From Vibrio chagasii (GTDB lineage: Bacteria; Pseudomonadota; Gammaproteobacteria; Enterobacterales; Vibrionaceae), in NCBI GenBank assembly GCA_041879415.1, contig CP090852.1:930001-994000 (forward strand): a stretch of DNA of 64,000 bases, written 5' to 3'. Both the position numbers and the translations under genes were made by a program. Shown here piece by piece: positions 25,038-33,305 of this stretch. Positions within the stretch are counted from its first letter, which is position 1. Every line of letters starts with the position of its first letter. The notes under the pieces are model-generated. The model was given only the letters and a program-made list of their open reading frames with translations, did no database searches and was not told the DNA's origin.

Positions 25038-25923
25038 GCAATTCATTCCCAAACAGGGGCATCACTCCCGTTTGACGACAAACTTCGTTTAAGCGAACCT
25101 GAGCTTTCAAGATGTCCTCTTTCCAGTGTTCATCTTGCGCCCACATTTCGATAACAAGTGGTACTACACACTCCGTTTCTTTCAATGTTTTGAAGATCGC
25201 ATTGAAATCGACTTCTCCCTCACCAATCACTAAATCACGGAACTGCCCTTTATATTCAGGAGTGACGCGATACGTGTCTTTAAGATGGATCTGCGTAATA
25301 CGCGGCTTACTCAGCTTAAGCTCTGTCACTATGTCATAGTTCCAACCTGAGATATTGCCTACATCTGGATACGCAGTGAAATAAGGCGAATCAATCTCAC
25401 GGCTCAACACTTCAAACTTACTCAGAGAGTTAAGGTAATCCGTATCCATGATCTCAACGGCTAGCATCACCCCTGCTCGCTCCGCCAGTTGTGCCGAGAG
25501 CTTCATACCTTCGATAAAACGTAGGTGTGTCACTTTGTCTGCAGGTTCGTAATACACGTCATAACCTGCAAGCTGAATGGTGCGAATACCCAACTTGTAC
25601 GCCAACGTAATGGCCTTCTCCATATGGATAACGGCTTGCTCTCGCACTTTCGGATCGGCTGAGCCAAATGGGAACTTGCGGTGTGCACTCAAACACATCG
25701 ACTGCAACGGCACTTGATGCTCTTCACACAAACGGCGTAGGCCATAGACCTCTTCATCGCACCAGTCTAAACGGCTGCGTCTTTCATCGGATTCATCAAC
25801 CGAAATTTCAAGGAAATCAAAGCCTAACTCTTTCGTCGTTTTTAGCTTCTCTTCCCAACTTAAGTCATTCGGAAGGGCTTTTTCATAAAGCCCGACACGA
25901 TGGCGCGTTAAGTTTTGGTACAT
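25027..25923 (-). CDS. ulaE: L-ribulose-5-phosphate 3-epimerase (UlaE)
   Basis: The 298-residue TIM-barrel epimerase converts L-xylulose-5-P to L-ribulose-5-P. It is paralogous along its length to the enzyme at 20024-20893, sharing GLYEKALPNDLSWEEKL-type N-terminus, EISVDESDERRSRLDW, AVEIMDTDYLNS and IEMWAQDEHW. A perfect AGGAGG ribosome site lies 5 bases from the ATG. It follows ulaD by 8 bases. The C-terminus (PLFGNELLGS) extends slightly beyond the paralogue and abuts a 30-bp duplication of the gene end. Confidence 0.94.
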   Translation of the reverse strand: MYQNLTRHRVGLYEKALPNDLSWEEKLKTTKELGFDFLEISVDESDERRSRLDWCDEEVYGLRRLCEEHQVPLQSMCLSAHRKFPFGSADPKVREQAVIHMEKAITLAYKLGIRTIQLAGYDVYYEPADKVTHLRFIEGMKLSAQLAERAGVMLAVEIMDTDYLNSLSKFEVLSREIDSPYFTAYPDVGNISGWNYDIVTELKLSKPRITQIHLKDTYRVTPEYKGQFRDLVIGEGEVDFNAIFKTLKETECVVPLVIEMWAQDEHWKEDILKAQVRLNEVCRQTGVMPLFGNELLGS

Positions 25924-25931
25924 AACGCCTC

Positions 25932-26579
25932 CTAGTTCCAGTAACGGTTGATTTGCTCTTTCAGTGCTTCAGCGGTTTCTTGGCCTTTTTCACCCGCCAA
26001 CGCGCGGCCAGCAATGAAGGTTTTCGCTTTAATGCCTTCAAATAGGTACAAGTCTTCTGGCACGATACCACCAGTGATAGAAAGCTCGATACCTAGCTCA
26101 GAAAGAGCACGCATCTTCACTAAGTCCGCTTCTGTCCAGCCCACGCCCGCCAACTCAGCGTCACGAGAACGGTGGTAGATCGCTTGTGTGATACCTAGGT
26201 CAACCCATGCTTGAGCATCTTCCATTGTCCAATTACCGTAGATCTCGATTTGAATTTCGCCATTGAACTCATCAGCGACCTTCTTACACGCATCAATGGT
26301 TGCAATGTGCGCTGCTGCTGAAACTGTAATCCAGTCAGCGCCTGCTTCAAATGCCATACGAGCCAGAATCGCGCCGCCATCTGTGGTTTTCATGTCACAC
26401 ACTAAGATATGGTCAGGGTGGTTTTTACGCAGTGTCGAAACCGCCTTCATGCCTTCAGCAAACGCAAGGATAGTCCCCACTTCAATCACGTCTACGTAGC
26501 TCTCTACGTTGTTCGCCACTTCAATAGCAGCAGGCAGGTTTGTTTGGTCTAGGGCGATTTGAATCATTGGTTTAGTCAT
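25932..26579 (-). CDS. ulaD: 3-keto-L-gulonate-6-phosphate decarboxylase (UlaD)
   Basis: The 215-residue TIM-barrel enzyme of the OMP decarboxylase suprafamily carries DMKTTD (about residues 64-69), TVSAAAHI and the phosphate-binding SITGGI and FIAGRALAG. It makes L-xylulose-5-P. The ATG at 26579 has AAGGAT 7 bases upstream; the frame opens 8 codons earlier but within the preceding gene. It sits 4 bases after the HAD gene. E. coli ulaD is in the same place relative to ulaE, without an intervening phosphatase gene upstream. Confidence 0.95.
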   Translation of the reverse strand: MTKPMIQIALDQTNLPAAIEVANNVESYVDVIEVGTILAFAEGMKAVSTLRKNHPDHILVCDMKTTDGGAILARMAFEAGADWITVSAAAHIATIDACKKVADEFNGEIQIEIYGNWTMEDAQAWVDLGITQAIYHRSRDAELAGVGWTEADLVKMRALSELGIELSITGGIVPEDLYLFEGIKAKTFIAGRALAGEKGQETAEALKEQINRYWN

Positions 26580-26583
26580 GGTT

Positions 26584-27405
26584 TTATCCTTTAATTTGTT
26601 CACGTATTAGATGGGCAAGGCCATCTTGATTGTTGTCTGTTTTGCATACGGCTTGAGCGTTCGATTTGACGGTGTCGTCAGCATTAAACATCGCTACACC
26701 TAAGCCTGCGTATTGAAGCATTGATATGTCGTTGTGATTGTCGCCAATGGCAATCACTTGGGAGGGCTGAAACCCCAGTTCATTCACGTATTCAGCAAGG
26801 CGTAAGCCTTTACTATTTCCCTTGGCGGCAAAGTCGATTCGGTTCGACCACGAACGTTCGCCATTAAAGTGGTCTTTGACCCAAGGCGTTTGCATCAAGC
26901 GATCAACCGACTCTTGCTCCCCTTCCACCACAAACTTCCACACAAACTCGGTGTTCTTCGCCGTTTCTGAGAATGAATCCACACGATAGATATTTGGCTT
27001 GTGGTGCTCTGGCGCTTGCTCAGCCCACTCTTCCAACGCCAACATGTAGGCGAATGGGTTGTAGTTGGAGTAAGTCATCGCATCGGTGATGTACATCACC
27101 ATCTTCAGCTTATGTTCCTGCGCTAGGTCGATGAACGTCAGAGCGTGCTGATGTTCGATAGCGTTCTGAGTTAAAACGGCCTCGGTTTGGTAGTCATACA
27201 CATAGGTTCCGTTGCAGCAGATAATTGGAGTGTCTAGCCCTAACTCATAGTAATAAGGCCTCGCTGCGGTGTGATGCCTACCGGTCACGATCATCACATG
27301 GCAATGTTGCTTGGCCTCTTGGATCGCTTTTTTCACTTCAGGATGGATAGTGTGATCATCGGTCAACACGGTTCCATCAAGGTCTAACGCCAATACTTGA
27401 TACAT
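26584..27405 (-). CDS. HAD-IIB (Cof-type) phosphatase, copy in the ascorbate operon
   Basis: The 273-residue HAD-IIB phosphatase has motif I DLDGTVL, motif II VTGRHH, Lys in AAKGNSKG and motif IV IGDNHNDISML. It is clearly paralogous to the protein at 15758-16600: both keep RPYYYELGLDTPIICCNGTY-like and KDHFNGERSW blocks in the cap region. It lies between ulaF and ulaD with gaps of 20 and 4 bases and an ideal GGAGAGG ribosome site. Retention in both operons suggests a pathway-specific substrate. Confidence 0.92.
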   Translation of the reverse strand: MYQVLALDLDGTVLTDDHTIHPEVKKAIQEAKQHCHVMIVTGRHHTAARPYYYELGLDTPIICCNGTYVYDYQTEAVLTQNAIEHQHALTFIDLAQEHKLKMVMYITDAMTYSNYNPFAYMLALEEWAEQAPEHHKPNIYRVDSFSETAKNTEFVWKFVVEGEQESVDRLMQTPWVKDHFNGERSWSNRIDFAAKGNSKGLRLAEYVNELGFQPSQVIAIGDNHNDISMLQYAGLGVAMFNADDTVKSNAQAVCKTDNNQDGLAHLIREQIKG

Positions 27406-27425
27406 CGCCTCTCCTCACATCACGC

Positions 27426-28124
27426 TTATTGCTGCCCGTAGTAAGCATTTTCACCGTGCTTACGTAGGTAATGTTTGTCTGATAGCTCAGGCTGAATCTT
27501 AATGCCGCTGTTTAGCGAGCGTGTAGCCAATGCCATTGCTGACACTTCCTCTAGCACCACCGCGTTATGTACGGCGTCTTTAGCATCTTTGCCCCAAGAG
27601 AAAGGTGCGTGTCCTGCCACAATCACACTCGGTACAGCCATCGGGTCTATGCGACGCTGGATAAACTCTTCGATGATCACTAAACCTGTGTTCTTCTCAT
27701 ATTGCTCAGCAATTTCGCTGTTCGAGAGCTTGCGAGTGCACGGAATATCACCATAGAAATAGTCAGCATGTGTCGTGCCCAGAGCTGGAATATCAATGCC
27801 CGCCTGCGCCCAAATCGTTGCACTGCGAGAGTGGGTATGAACAATGCCGCCGATGTCTGGGAACGCTTTGTAGAGCTCCAGGTGAGTAGCAGTATCACTT
27901 GAAGGATTCAGCTTGCCTTCAATGATGTTGCCATCTAAATCCACTACCACCATGTCTTCAGCCGTCATGTCACTGTATTCAACACCTGAAGGTTTAATCG
28001 CTATCACGCCATTTTCACGGTCAAACTCAGAAACATTGCCCCAGGTAAAGGTCACTAAGCCGTACTTAGGAAGCTGCAAGTTCGCTTCTAAAACACGTTG
28101 TTTCAATTGGCTATATTTGGACAT
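27426..28124 (-). CDS. ulaF: L-ribulose-5-phosphate 4-epimerase (UlaF)
   Basis: The 232-residue zinc epimerase completes the ascorbate route to D-xylulose-5-P. Zinc ligands are the two His of IVHTHSR and the His of AGHAPFSWG. NPSSDTATH and GNVSE are also kept, as in the paralogue at 15055-15747. AAGGAG precedes the ATG at 28124. In E. coli ulaF is last in the operon; here it follows ulaC directly, so the gene order is rearranged. Confidence 0.95.
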   Translation of the reverse strand: MSKYSQLKQRVLEANLQLPKYGLVTFTWGNVSEFDRENGVIAIKPSGVEYSDMTAEDMVVVDLDGNIIEGKLNPSSDTATHLELYKAFPDIGGIVHTHSRSATIWAQAGIDIPALGTTHADYFYGDIPCTRKLSNSEIAEQYEKNTGLVIIEEFIQRRIDPMAVPSVIVAGHAPFSWGKDAKDAVHNAVVLEEVSAMALATRSLNSGIKIQPELSDKHYLRKHGENAYYGQQ

Positions 28125-28133
28125 ATCGACTCC

Positions 28134-28601
28134 TTAAGCCGCTTCAGCTTGTGCGAGCGCCATATCAATCAGGTTCGCGACATCTTGCGGTGTTTTACAT
28201 GCACGTAGTTTTGAGAAGTCTTCATCAAACTCGATTAGGTTCGCGACCTGCATCGTGCCTTCGATGTGTTCTTCTGAATCTTTACCTGCCAAGGTGATCA
28301 GCACATCGACTGGCTCGTCTACATCATCAAAAAGAATTGGGGTTTCTAGGACCGTTAACGCAAAGCCTGTTTTGATCACGCCATCTTCTGGGCGGCAATG
28401 TGGTAGAGCAAATGCGTCATGAATACAGATGTATGGGCCTTCAGCCGAAATCGCTTTGATGATCGCGTCGTAGTAACGCTCTTCAGCCACACCAGCTTTA
28501 ACTAGTGCATCAGTACCGATTTTGATAGCCGACTGCCAGTCGGTTGCTTTTGCATTTAGTTGGATTGAGTTGTTGGTAATCAGAGATTCTTTCAAGTTCA
28601 T
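28134..28601 (-). CDS. ulaC: PTS ascorbate-specific EIIA component
   Basis: The 155-residue cytoplasmic EIIA (mannitol/fructose class) takes phosphate from HPr on His68 (ALPHCRPED) and passes it to the EIIB domain. The ATG at 28601 is chosen because it gives the length and His position known for E. coli UlaC (154 residues, His68); a GTG four codons earlier has no ribosome site. It is second in the operon, 73 bases after ulaAB, with a strong stem-loop in the gap. Confidence 0.93.
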   Translation of the reverse strand: MNLKESLITNNSIQLNAKATDWQSAIKIGTDALVKAGVAEERYYDAIIKAISAEGPYICIHDAFALPHCRPEDGVIKTGFALTVLETPILFDDVDEPVDVLITLAGKDSEEHIEGTMQVANLIEFDEDFSKLRACKTPQDVANLIDMALAQAEAA

Positions 28602-28640
28602 TGTTTTGCTCACTTAGTAATTTGTTATTAGTATTTTTAT

Positions 28641-28667
28641 TAGCCCAGCCGCTTTGCCGCTGGGCTA
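28641..28667 (-). other. Intercistronic stem-loop between ulaAB and ulaC
   Basis: TAGCCCAGC (28641-28649) and GCTGGGCTA (28659-28667) form a perfect 9-bp stem that can extend through GC/GC in the loop. The minus-strand side continues with ATAAAAATA, not a T tract. It more likely tunes relative message levels of the permease and EIIA genes than ends transcription. Confidence 0.6.
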
Positions 28668-28673
28668 GTTCAA

Positions 28674-30506
28674 TTATTTGTGGAAGTTGTTTTCGATAAG
28701 TGAAATCAGCTCATCACCAAAGGTTTTCACCATGATCATGTTCTTCACTGCTAGCTGCTGTTTACCTTCCGGTAGGTTGGTAATCTTTTCAGCCAGCGCA
28801 ACCGAAGTAACGATGATGTCGAATGAACCTAAGTGTGATTTGTAGTCTGTGATTGCACTGTTGAATGTGGTTGCTGGAACCCCTTTCTTATCTAAGAACT
28901 CTTTGATCTTCTTAGAGCACATCATTGATGAGCCTTGGCCAGAGCCACAGCACACAAGAACTCGTACTGGTTTTTGTTCAGTGGCGCCGCTCGCTTGTGG
29001 AGCCTCAGTCACCGCTTGAGATTTCAGAGGCGCTTCTGACGTAGCCGCTTGAGAATTAGGCGCTTCAACCTCAACTTCTACGCCTTCTGGCGTTACTGCT
29101 GTCATGGTTTGCGCTTGTTGCGCTTCGCCGTCTTCTTCAGCACGCAGTGCCTTAGATGCGAAGTACATGTAAACACCCGCTAGTGCGACAACAACAAAGA
29201 AGAACATGCTAGAGCTAGAGATACCTTGCATGATTGGTGGGAATACAAGAGCCCAGTCAGCCATGCCCATCCAGCCGTTAAACTCAGTACCTGACTGCGC
29301 GAAGATGTGAATCGCCCAAGCTGAACCAACCACCTCGATAATGCCCATCACGAAACAAATCTTCATCACAGCTTTCCAGCCACCGAAGTGGTTAGCGAAC
29401 ACACCAATCGTTGCGTTAGAGAAGAACATTGGAATGAAGCCAGGGATAATCATGATTGGCGCATCGAAAGCCAACATCGCCAATACTGCTGTGAATTGAC
29501 CCACTGCACCCCAAAGGAAACCGAATACCATTGCGTTTGGTGAGTATGCGTAGATAGCCGCACAGTCAATCGCAAGAACCGCATTCGGGATGAGACGTTG
29601 AGAAATACCGTTGAACGCTTCAGAAAGCTCGGCAACGAACATACGTACACCGGTTACGATAACTTGAATCGCTACCGCGAATTTCAGACCCGTTTCGAAG
29701 ATGTAAATAAGCCAGTGTGTACCACCCGCCATCTCTTGAAGGTTATCAAGACCGAAAGAGAGAAGAATGATGCCGAAGAATGCCGTCATAACTAACGTAG
29801 TCGCAGCAATACTGTCGTGGAAGATGTGTAGCCATTTCGGTAGGTTGATGTGATCTACACTGTCGTTCTTATCACCCAACTTCGGAGCAACTTTCGTTGC
29901 AACCCAAGATGCAAACTGCTGTTGGTGACCAATAGAGAAGCCAGCTCCGCCTGTCACTTCTTGTGTAGGCTTGAACATGATGTTGGAAGAGATGCCCCAG
30001 TATAGAGCCATCAAAATTGCAGAGTAGATGATGGTTTCCCACATACCCGCGCCGAGCACGAAGTAGAAAACAGCAATCAAGCCAGCTTGTTGGAACATGA
30101 TGTGTCCCGTAAGCATGATGGTGCGGATACCCGTAACTCGGCGGAAGGCAACCAATAGGATATTAATACCCAGCGCCATAAGGACTGCGTACCCAACCCA
30201 AGAGTAATTATCACCCATGGTTTCCATGGTGGCCATCATGGAGGTGTAAGGGTCGATTACCGAGCCTGTCAGTCCATGAATTTCACTCATCTTTTCAATA
30301 ACCGGTTTAAAACCTGCTACCAGTGTTCCCGCACCCACTTGAACAATCATAAAACCAACAATGGTTTTAATTGAACCGGCGATAACGGTTGTTGCGTCAC
30401 GTTTGAGAAGGATGTAACCGAGACAAGTTACGATACCAAGCAGTAAAGGTGCTTTGGTCATAACCTGACTGTAAAAAATATAGAAGATATCGTATAAGAA
30501 CTCCAT
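28674..30506 (-). CDS. ulaA: Fused PTS ascorbate permease EIIC-EIIB
   Basis: The 610-residue protein joins UlaA (membrane EIIC, about residues 1-450, ten or more hydrophobic segments) to UlaB (EIIB, residues about 512-610) through an Ala/Glu/Pro-rich linker (about 458-510). The EIIB active-site Cys lies in VLVCCGSGQGSS (Cys519/520). It imports L-ascorbate and phosphorylates it to L-ascorbate-6-phosphate. In E. coli the two are separate genes. AGGGG precedes the ATG by 7 bases. It is the first gene of the minus-strand operon and faces ulaR across UlaR-like sites. Confidence 0.95.
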   Translation of the reverse strand: MEFLYDIFYIFYSQVMTKAPLLLGIVTCLGYILLKRDATTVIAGSIKTIVGFMIVQVGAGTLVAGFKPVIEKMSEIHGLTGSVIDPYTSMMATMETMGDNYSWVGYAVLMALGINILLVAFRRVTGIRTIMLTGHIMFQQAGLIAVFYFVLGAGMWETIIYSAILMALYWGISSNIMFKPTQEVTGGAGFSIGHQQQFASWVATKVAPKLGDKNDSVDHINLPKWLHIFHDSIAATTLVMTAFFGIILLSFGLDNLQEMAGGTHWLIYIFETGLKFAVAIQVIVTGVRMFVAELSEAFNGISQRLIPNAVLAIDCAAIYAYSPNAMVFGFLWGAVGQFTAVLAMLAFDAPIMIIPGFIPMFFSNATIGVFANHFGGWKAVMKICFVMGIIEVVGSAWAIHIFAQSGTEFNGWMGMADWALVFPPIMQGISSSSMFFFVVVALAGVYMYFASKALRAEEDGEAQQAQTMTAVTPEGVEVEVEAPNSQAATSEAPLKSQAVTEAPQASGATEQKPVRVLVCCGSGQGSSMMCSKKIKEFLDKKGVPATTFNSAITDYKSHLGSFDIIVTSVALAEKITNLPEGKQQLAVKNMIMVKTFGDELISLIENNFHK

Positions 30507-30590
30507 ATCTTTACCCCTGATATAATTTGTATTTTTAATGATTTGTAGGATTCAGTGATGTCTTGTTTTGCTCACGAGACAAACTTTAAC

Positions 30591-30605
30591 AATCAAAAGT
30601 AATCA
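30591..30605. promoter_or_regulatory. Putative UlaR operator 1
   Basis: AATCAAAAGTAATCA occurs identically at 30799-30813 and, lacking one A, in inverse orientation at 30621-30634. Confidence 0.6.
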
Positions 30606-30620
30606 TTCAATGCTCACTTG

Positions 30621-30634
30621 TGATTACTTTGATT
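30621..30634. promoter_or_regulatory. Putative UlaR operator 2 (inverted)
   Basis: TGATTACTTTGATT is the inverse of operators 1 and 3 with a single base missing. It lies 16 bases from operator 1, so the pair could be bridged by one regulator oligomer. Confidence 0.6.
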
Positions 30635-30762
30635 TATATCAATTATCCACCATTAGAATGTGGGTAATTGGGCATTGGATCACACCAAAAAACACAAAAA
30701 CTAGTAAAAACAATGACTTATAAAAACTTGTGACTTAAGTCCTGTTTTACAGCAGCAAGGAT

Positions 30763-30791
30763 TTGACAATCATAAATGTGATTATTAGAAT
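30763..30791 (+). promoter_or_regulatory. Promoter of ulaR
   Basis: TTGACA (30763-30768) and TAGAAT (30786-30791) are separated by exactly 17 bases, a near-consensus sigma-70 promoter. The third putative operator begins 7 bases after the -10 element, at the expected transcription start, so autorepression is plausible. Confidence 0.7.
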
Positions 30792-30798
30792 CAAAACA

Positions 30799-30813
30799 AA
30801 TCAAAAGTAATCA
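30799..30813. promoter_or_regulatory. Putative UlaR operator 3
   Basis: AATCAAAAGTAATCA lies over the predicted start site of the ulaR promoter. It is an exact match of the copy at 30591. Confidence 0.65.
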
Positions 30814-30847
30814 TCAAATTGTCACAGCGACAAATAGAGTGATAAAT

Positions 30848-31603
30848 ATGAACGAAGTGCAAAGACACAACGGCATCCTGTCGTTACTAGAAGAAATGCA
30901 GACGATTAACGTCTCTCATATTATTGATAATTTTAGTGTTTCACCGGCTACGGCTAGACGTGATATCGCAAAATTAGATGAGCTAGGCAGACTTCGAAAG
31001 GTACGAAATGGCGCCGAAAGAATAGAAAACCAAAAGAGAAAGTGGTCACCGCTCAATATCAACAGTACTGAGTTTTATGAAGAGAAAGCTCAAATAGCGC
31101 ATGCCGCTGCCGAGCTTTGTCAGGCGGGTGACACCGTAGTCATAAACTGTGGTTCAACCGCTTTTCTACTGGGTCAGCAGTTATGTGGAGAAGACGTTCA
31201 GATCGTGACGAACTATTTCCCACTCGCTAGCTACCTGATCAACGAAGATCATGACGACGTGATCATCATTGGTGGCCAATACAACAAGGCACAAAACATC
31301 TTTTTAAACCCAGCACCAAACTCTTTGGGTGGCTATGCCGGGAACTGGATGTTTACGTCTGGTAAAGGGCTAACTGATGCGGGTCTCTATAAAGCCGACA
31401 TGCTAACCGCCGTTGCCGAGCAACAGATGTTGGAACAAGTCGACAAGTTAGTCGTTGTGGTAGACAGCTCTAAAGTTGGACAAAGGACCGGAATGCTGTT
31501 TTGCGATGCTAAGCAAATAGACATCGTAATCACCGGTAAAGATGCCAACCCAGACGTGGTTAAAAAGATTGAAGCTCAAGGGACGCAAGTCATCTTAGTG
31601 TAA
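30848..31603 (+). CDS. ulaR: DeoR-family repressor UlaR
   Basis: The 251-residue regulator has an N-terminal DeoR helix-turn-helix (about residues 1-55, VSPATARRDIAKLDELGRL) and a C-terminal sugar-phosphate sensor with the DeoR signature TVVINCGSTAFLLG and ADMLTAVAEQQML. UlaR of E. coli is also 251 residues and responds to L-ascorbate-6-phosphate. The ATG at 30848 is chosen over a GTG nine bases earlier to match this length. It is divergent from the ascorbate operon and 122 bases upstream of ulaG. Confidence 0.95.
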   Translation: MNEVQRHNGILSLLEEMQTINVSHIIDNFSVSPATARRDIAKLDELGRLRKVRNGAERIENQKRKWSPLNINSTEFYEEKAQIAHAAAELCQAGDTVVINCGSTAFLLGQQLCGEDVQIVTNYFPLASYLINEDHDDVIIIGGQYNKAQNIFLNPAPNSLGGYAGNWMFTSGKGLTDAGLYKADMLTAVAEQQMLEQVDKLVVVVDSSKVGQRTGMLFCDAKQIDIVITGKDANPDVVKKIEAQGTQVILV

Positions 31604-31725
31604 ATCTAATGGGCTAACCCGCCCTCAAATAATAATAAATTTCAGCTCAGTGCTTTAGTCCAAATTAAGGCGCTCGGCTCCCTACATCCAAAATTAATCA
31701 AATTATTGAAATAAAAGGTATTATC

Positions 31726-32793
31726 ATGAGCAATGTAAACGAAATCACTCGCGAATCTTGGATCCTAAATACATTCCCTGAGTGGGGCACATGGTTAAAT
31801 GAAGAGATTGAACAAACTGTAGTTGAACCAGGCACGTTCTCTATGTGGTGGCTTGGCTGTACTGGTATCTGGTTAAAATCTGAAGAAGGTGCAAACCTAT
31901 CAATGGACTTCTGGTGTGGTACTGGTAAGAAGACACAAGCGGTTCAAAAAATGAAAAACCAACACCAAATGATGCGTATGGGTGGTGTTGAAGCGCTTCA
32001 ACCAAACCTACGTACTGCTATCTTCCCGCTAGACCCATTTGCGATTAAAGAAATTGATGCAGTAATGGCATCGCATGACCATGGCGACCACATCGATATC
32101 AACGTTGCAGCAGCAGTTCTACAAAACTGTGGCGATCACGTGAAATTCATTGGTCCTAAAGCGTGTGTTGACTTATGGATGAAATGGGGTGTGCCAGAAG
32201 ATCGTTGTGTTATAGCTAAAGTTGGTGACGAGATTCGCATTAAAGACGTAAACATCAAGGTTCTAGACGCATTCGACCGTACAGCACTTGTCACTCTTCC
32301 AGAAGGTACGTCTTCTATCGATAAAGACATTCTGGATGGCATGGATGATCGCGCAGTGAACTACTTGGTAGAAACAACTGGCGGCTCTGTTTACCACTCT
32401 GGTGACTCTCACTACTCGAACTACTACGCGAAGCACGGTAACGACCACAAAATCGATGTAGCACTGCTTTCTTACGGTGAAAACCCACGTGGCGTGACTG
32501 ATAAAATGACGTCTTCAGATATTCTTCGTGCTGCTGAATCTCTAAACTGTGAAGTGGTTGTTCCATTCCACCATGACATCTGGGCTAACTTCCAAAACGA
32601 TCCTCGTGAAATCGAAATGCTATGGAACATGAAGAAAGAGCGTCTTCAATACGGCTTCGCACCTTTCTTCTGGCAAGTGGGTGGTAAATACACTTACCCA
32701 ACAGACAAAGGTCGCATGCACTACCAGCACTTCCGTGGCTTTGCTGACATCTTCAAGAATGATCCAGAACTGCCTTACCGCGCATTCCTGTAA
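31726..32793 (+). CDS. ulaG: L-ascorbate-6-phosphate lactonase
   Basis: The 355-residue metallo-beta-lactamase-fold enzyme opens the lactone ring of L-ascorbate-6-P to 3-keto-L-gulonate-6-P, the substrate of UlaD. The metal motif HDHGDH is at residues 117-122. WWLGCTGIWLKSEEG and later YHSGDSHYSN and PFHHDIW carry further metal and substrate residues. The length equals the E. coli enzyme (354). An AAAGG ribosome site precedes it, and a strong terminator follows. In E. coli ulaG is divergent from ulaA; here ulaR lies between them. Confidence 0.96.
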   Translation: MSNVNEITRESWILNTFPEWGTWLNEEIEQTVVEPGTFSMWWLGCTGIWLKSEEGANLSMDFWCGTGKKTQAVQKMKNQHQMMRMGGVEALQPNLRTAIFPLDPFAIKEIDAVMASHDHGDHIDINVAAAVLQNCGDHVKFIGPKACVDLWMKWGVPEDRCVIAKVGDEIRIKDVNIKVLDAFDRTALVTLPEGTSSIDKDILDGMDDRAVNYLVETTGGSVYHSGDSHYSNYYAKHGNDHKIDVALLSYGENPRGVTDKMTSSDILRAAESLNCEVVVPFHHDIWANFQNDPREIEMLWNMKKERLQYGFAPFFWQVGGKYTYPTDKGRMHYQHFRGFADIFKNDPELPYRAFL

Positions 32794-32811
32794 TCATTAA
32801 CCTCACTCAAT

Positions 32812-32836
32812 AAGGGAGCACTTTGCTCCCTTTTTT
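32812..32836 (+). terminator. Terminator of ulaG
   Basis: AAGGGAGC (32812-32819) pairs with GCTCCCTT (32825-32832) around ACTTT and is followed by T residues. Confidence 0.93.
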
Positions 32837-32859
32837 AATATTAAAATAAGGAAGTTGGT

Positions 32860-33102
32860 ATGTTGCTACGTGAATTCAAAGAGCATTTTGGCCGGGGAGA
32901 TTTGAAAGCTGCAATTGGAGTGATTCCACCAGGAACTAATGGTTATTACCTGCTCGTAAAGAGCCATAAATGGGGCGTAAATAGTTTTCTTGAGTCTGAC
33001 AGAAAGATGCAGCCGAGGGTGTTTAAGAGTCAGCAAGCCTTGCTAAATGCAGCTAAGGCCATTGGCTTCCCTTATCAAGAGATTGATATTCAACATTTAT
33101 AA
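32860..33102 (+). CDS. 80-residue conserved hypothetical protein
   Basis: The 80-residue product starts 27 bases after the ulaG terminator with the ribosome site AAGGAAG. It has no signal peptide or membrane segment. A beta-rich middle (GYYLLVKSHKWGVNSFLESD) and a C-terminal helix (SQQALLNAAKAIGF) suggest a small globular fold. I do not recognise a family with known function. No operon partner is evident, and it is followed by a 203-base gap without features. Confidence 0.7.
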   Translation: MLLREFKEHFGRGDLKAAIGVIPPGTNGYYLLVKSHKWGVNSFLESDRKMQPRVFKSQQALLNAAKAIGFPYQEIDIQHL

Positions 33103-33305
33103 TCAACGCGTAAATATCTCATGCAAGGCAATAAGTGATACTTACTAGCCAAATAGCCAAACATTCAGGAGGCGAATAACTTAAAGAGATAAGCATTTAT
33201 TAATCCACTCGATAAAAATAATTCTTACAATTAAGTCCCTTTATTCGTTAATAATATTGTTACTCAACGGCATAATAGTCACGAATCCATTCAATGAGTT
33301 AGGTT

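Larger units (their letters stand above)
30507..30847. promoter_or_regulatory. Divergent ulaAB / ulaR control region
   Basis: The 341-base gap holds three copies of a TGATTAC[T]TTTGATT-type sequence: AATCAAAAGTAATCA at 30591-30605, its inverse TGATTACTTTGATT at 30621-30634, and AATCAAAAGTAATCA again at 30799-30813. TGTGA half-sites of CRP type adjoin (for example 30619-30623, TGTGA). The arrangement parallels the UlaR/CRP control of E. coli ula. Confidence 0.7.
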
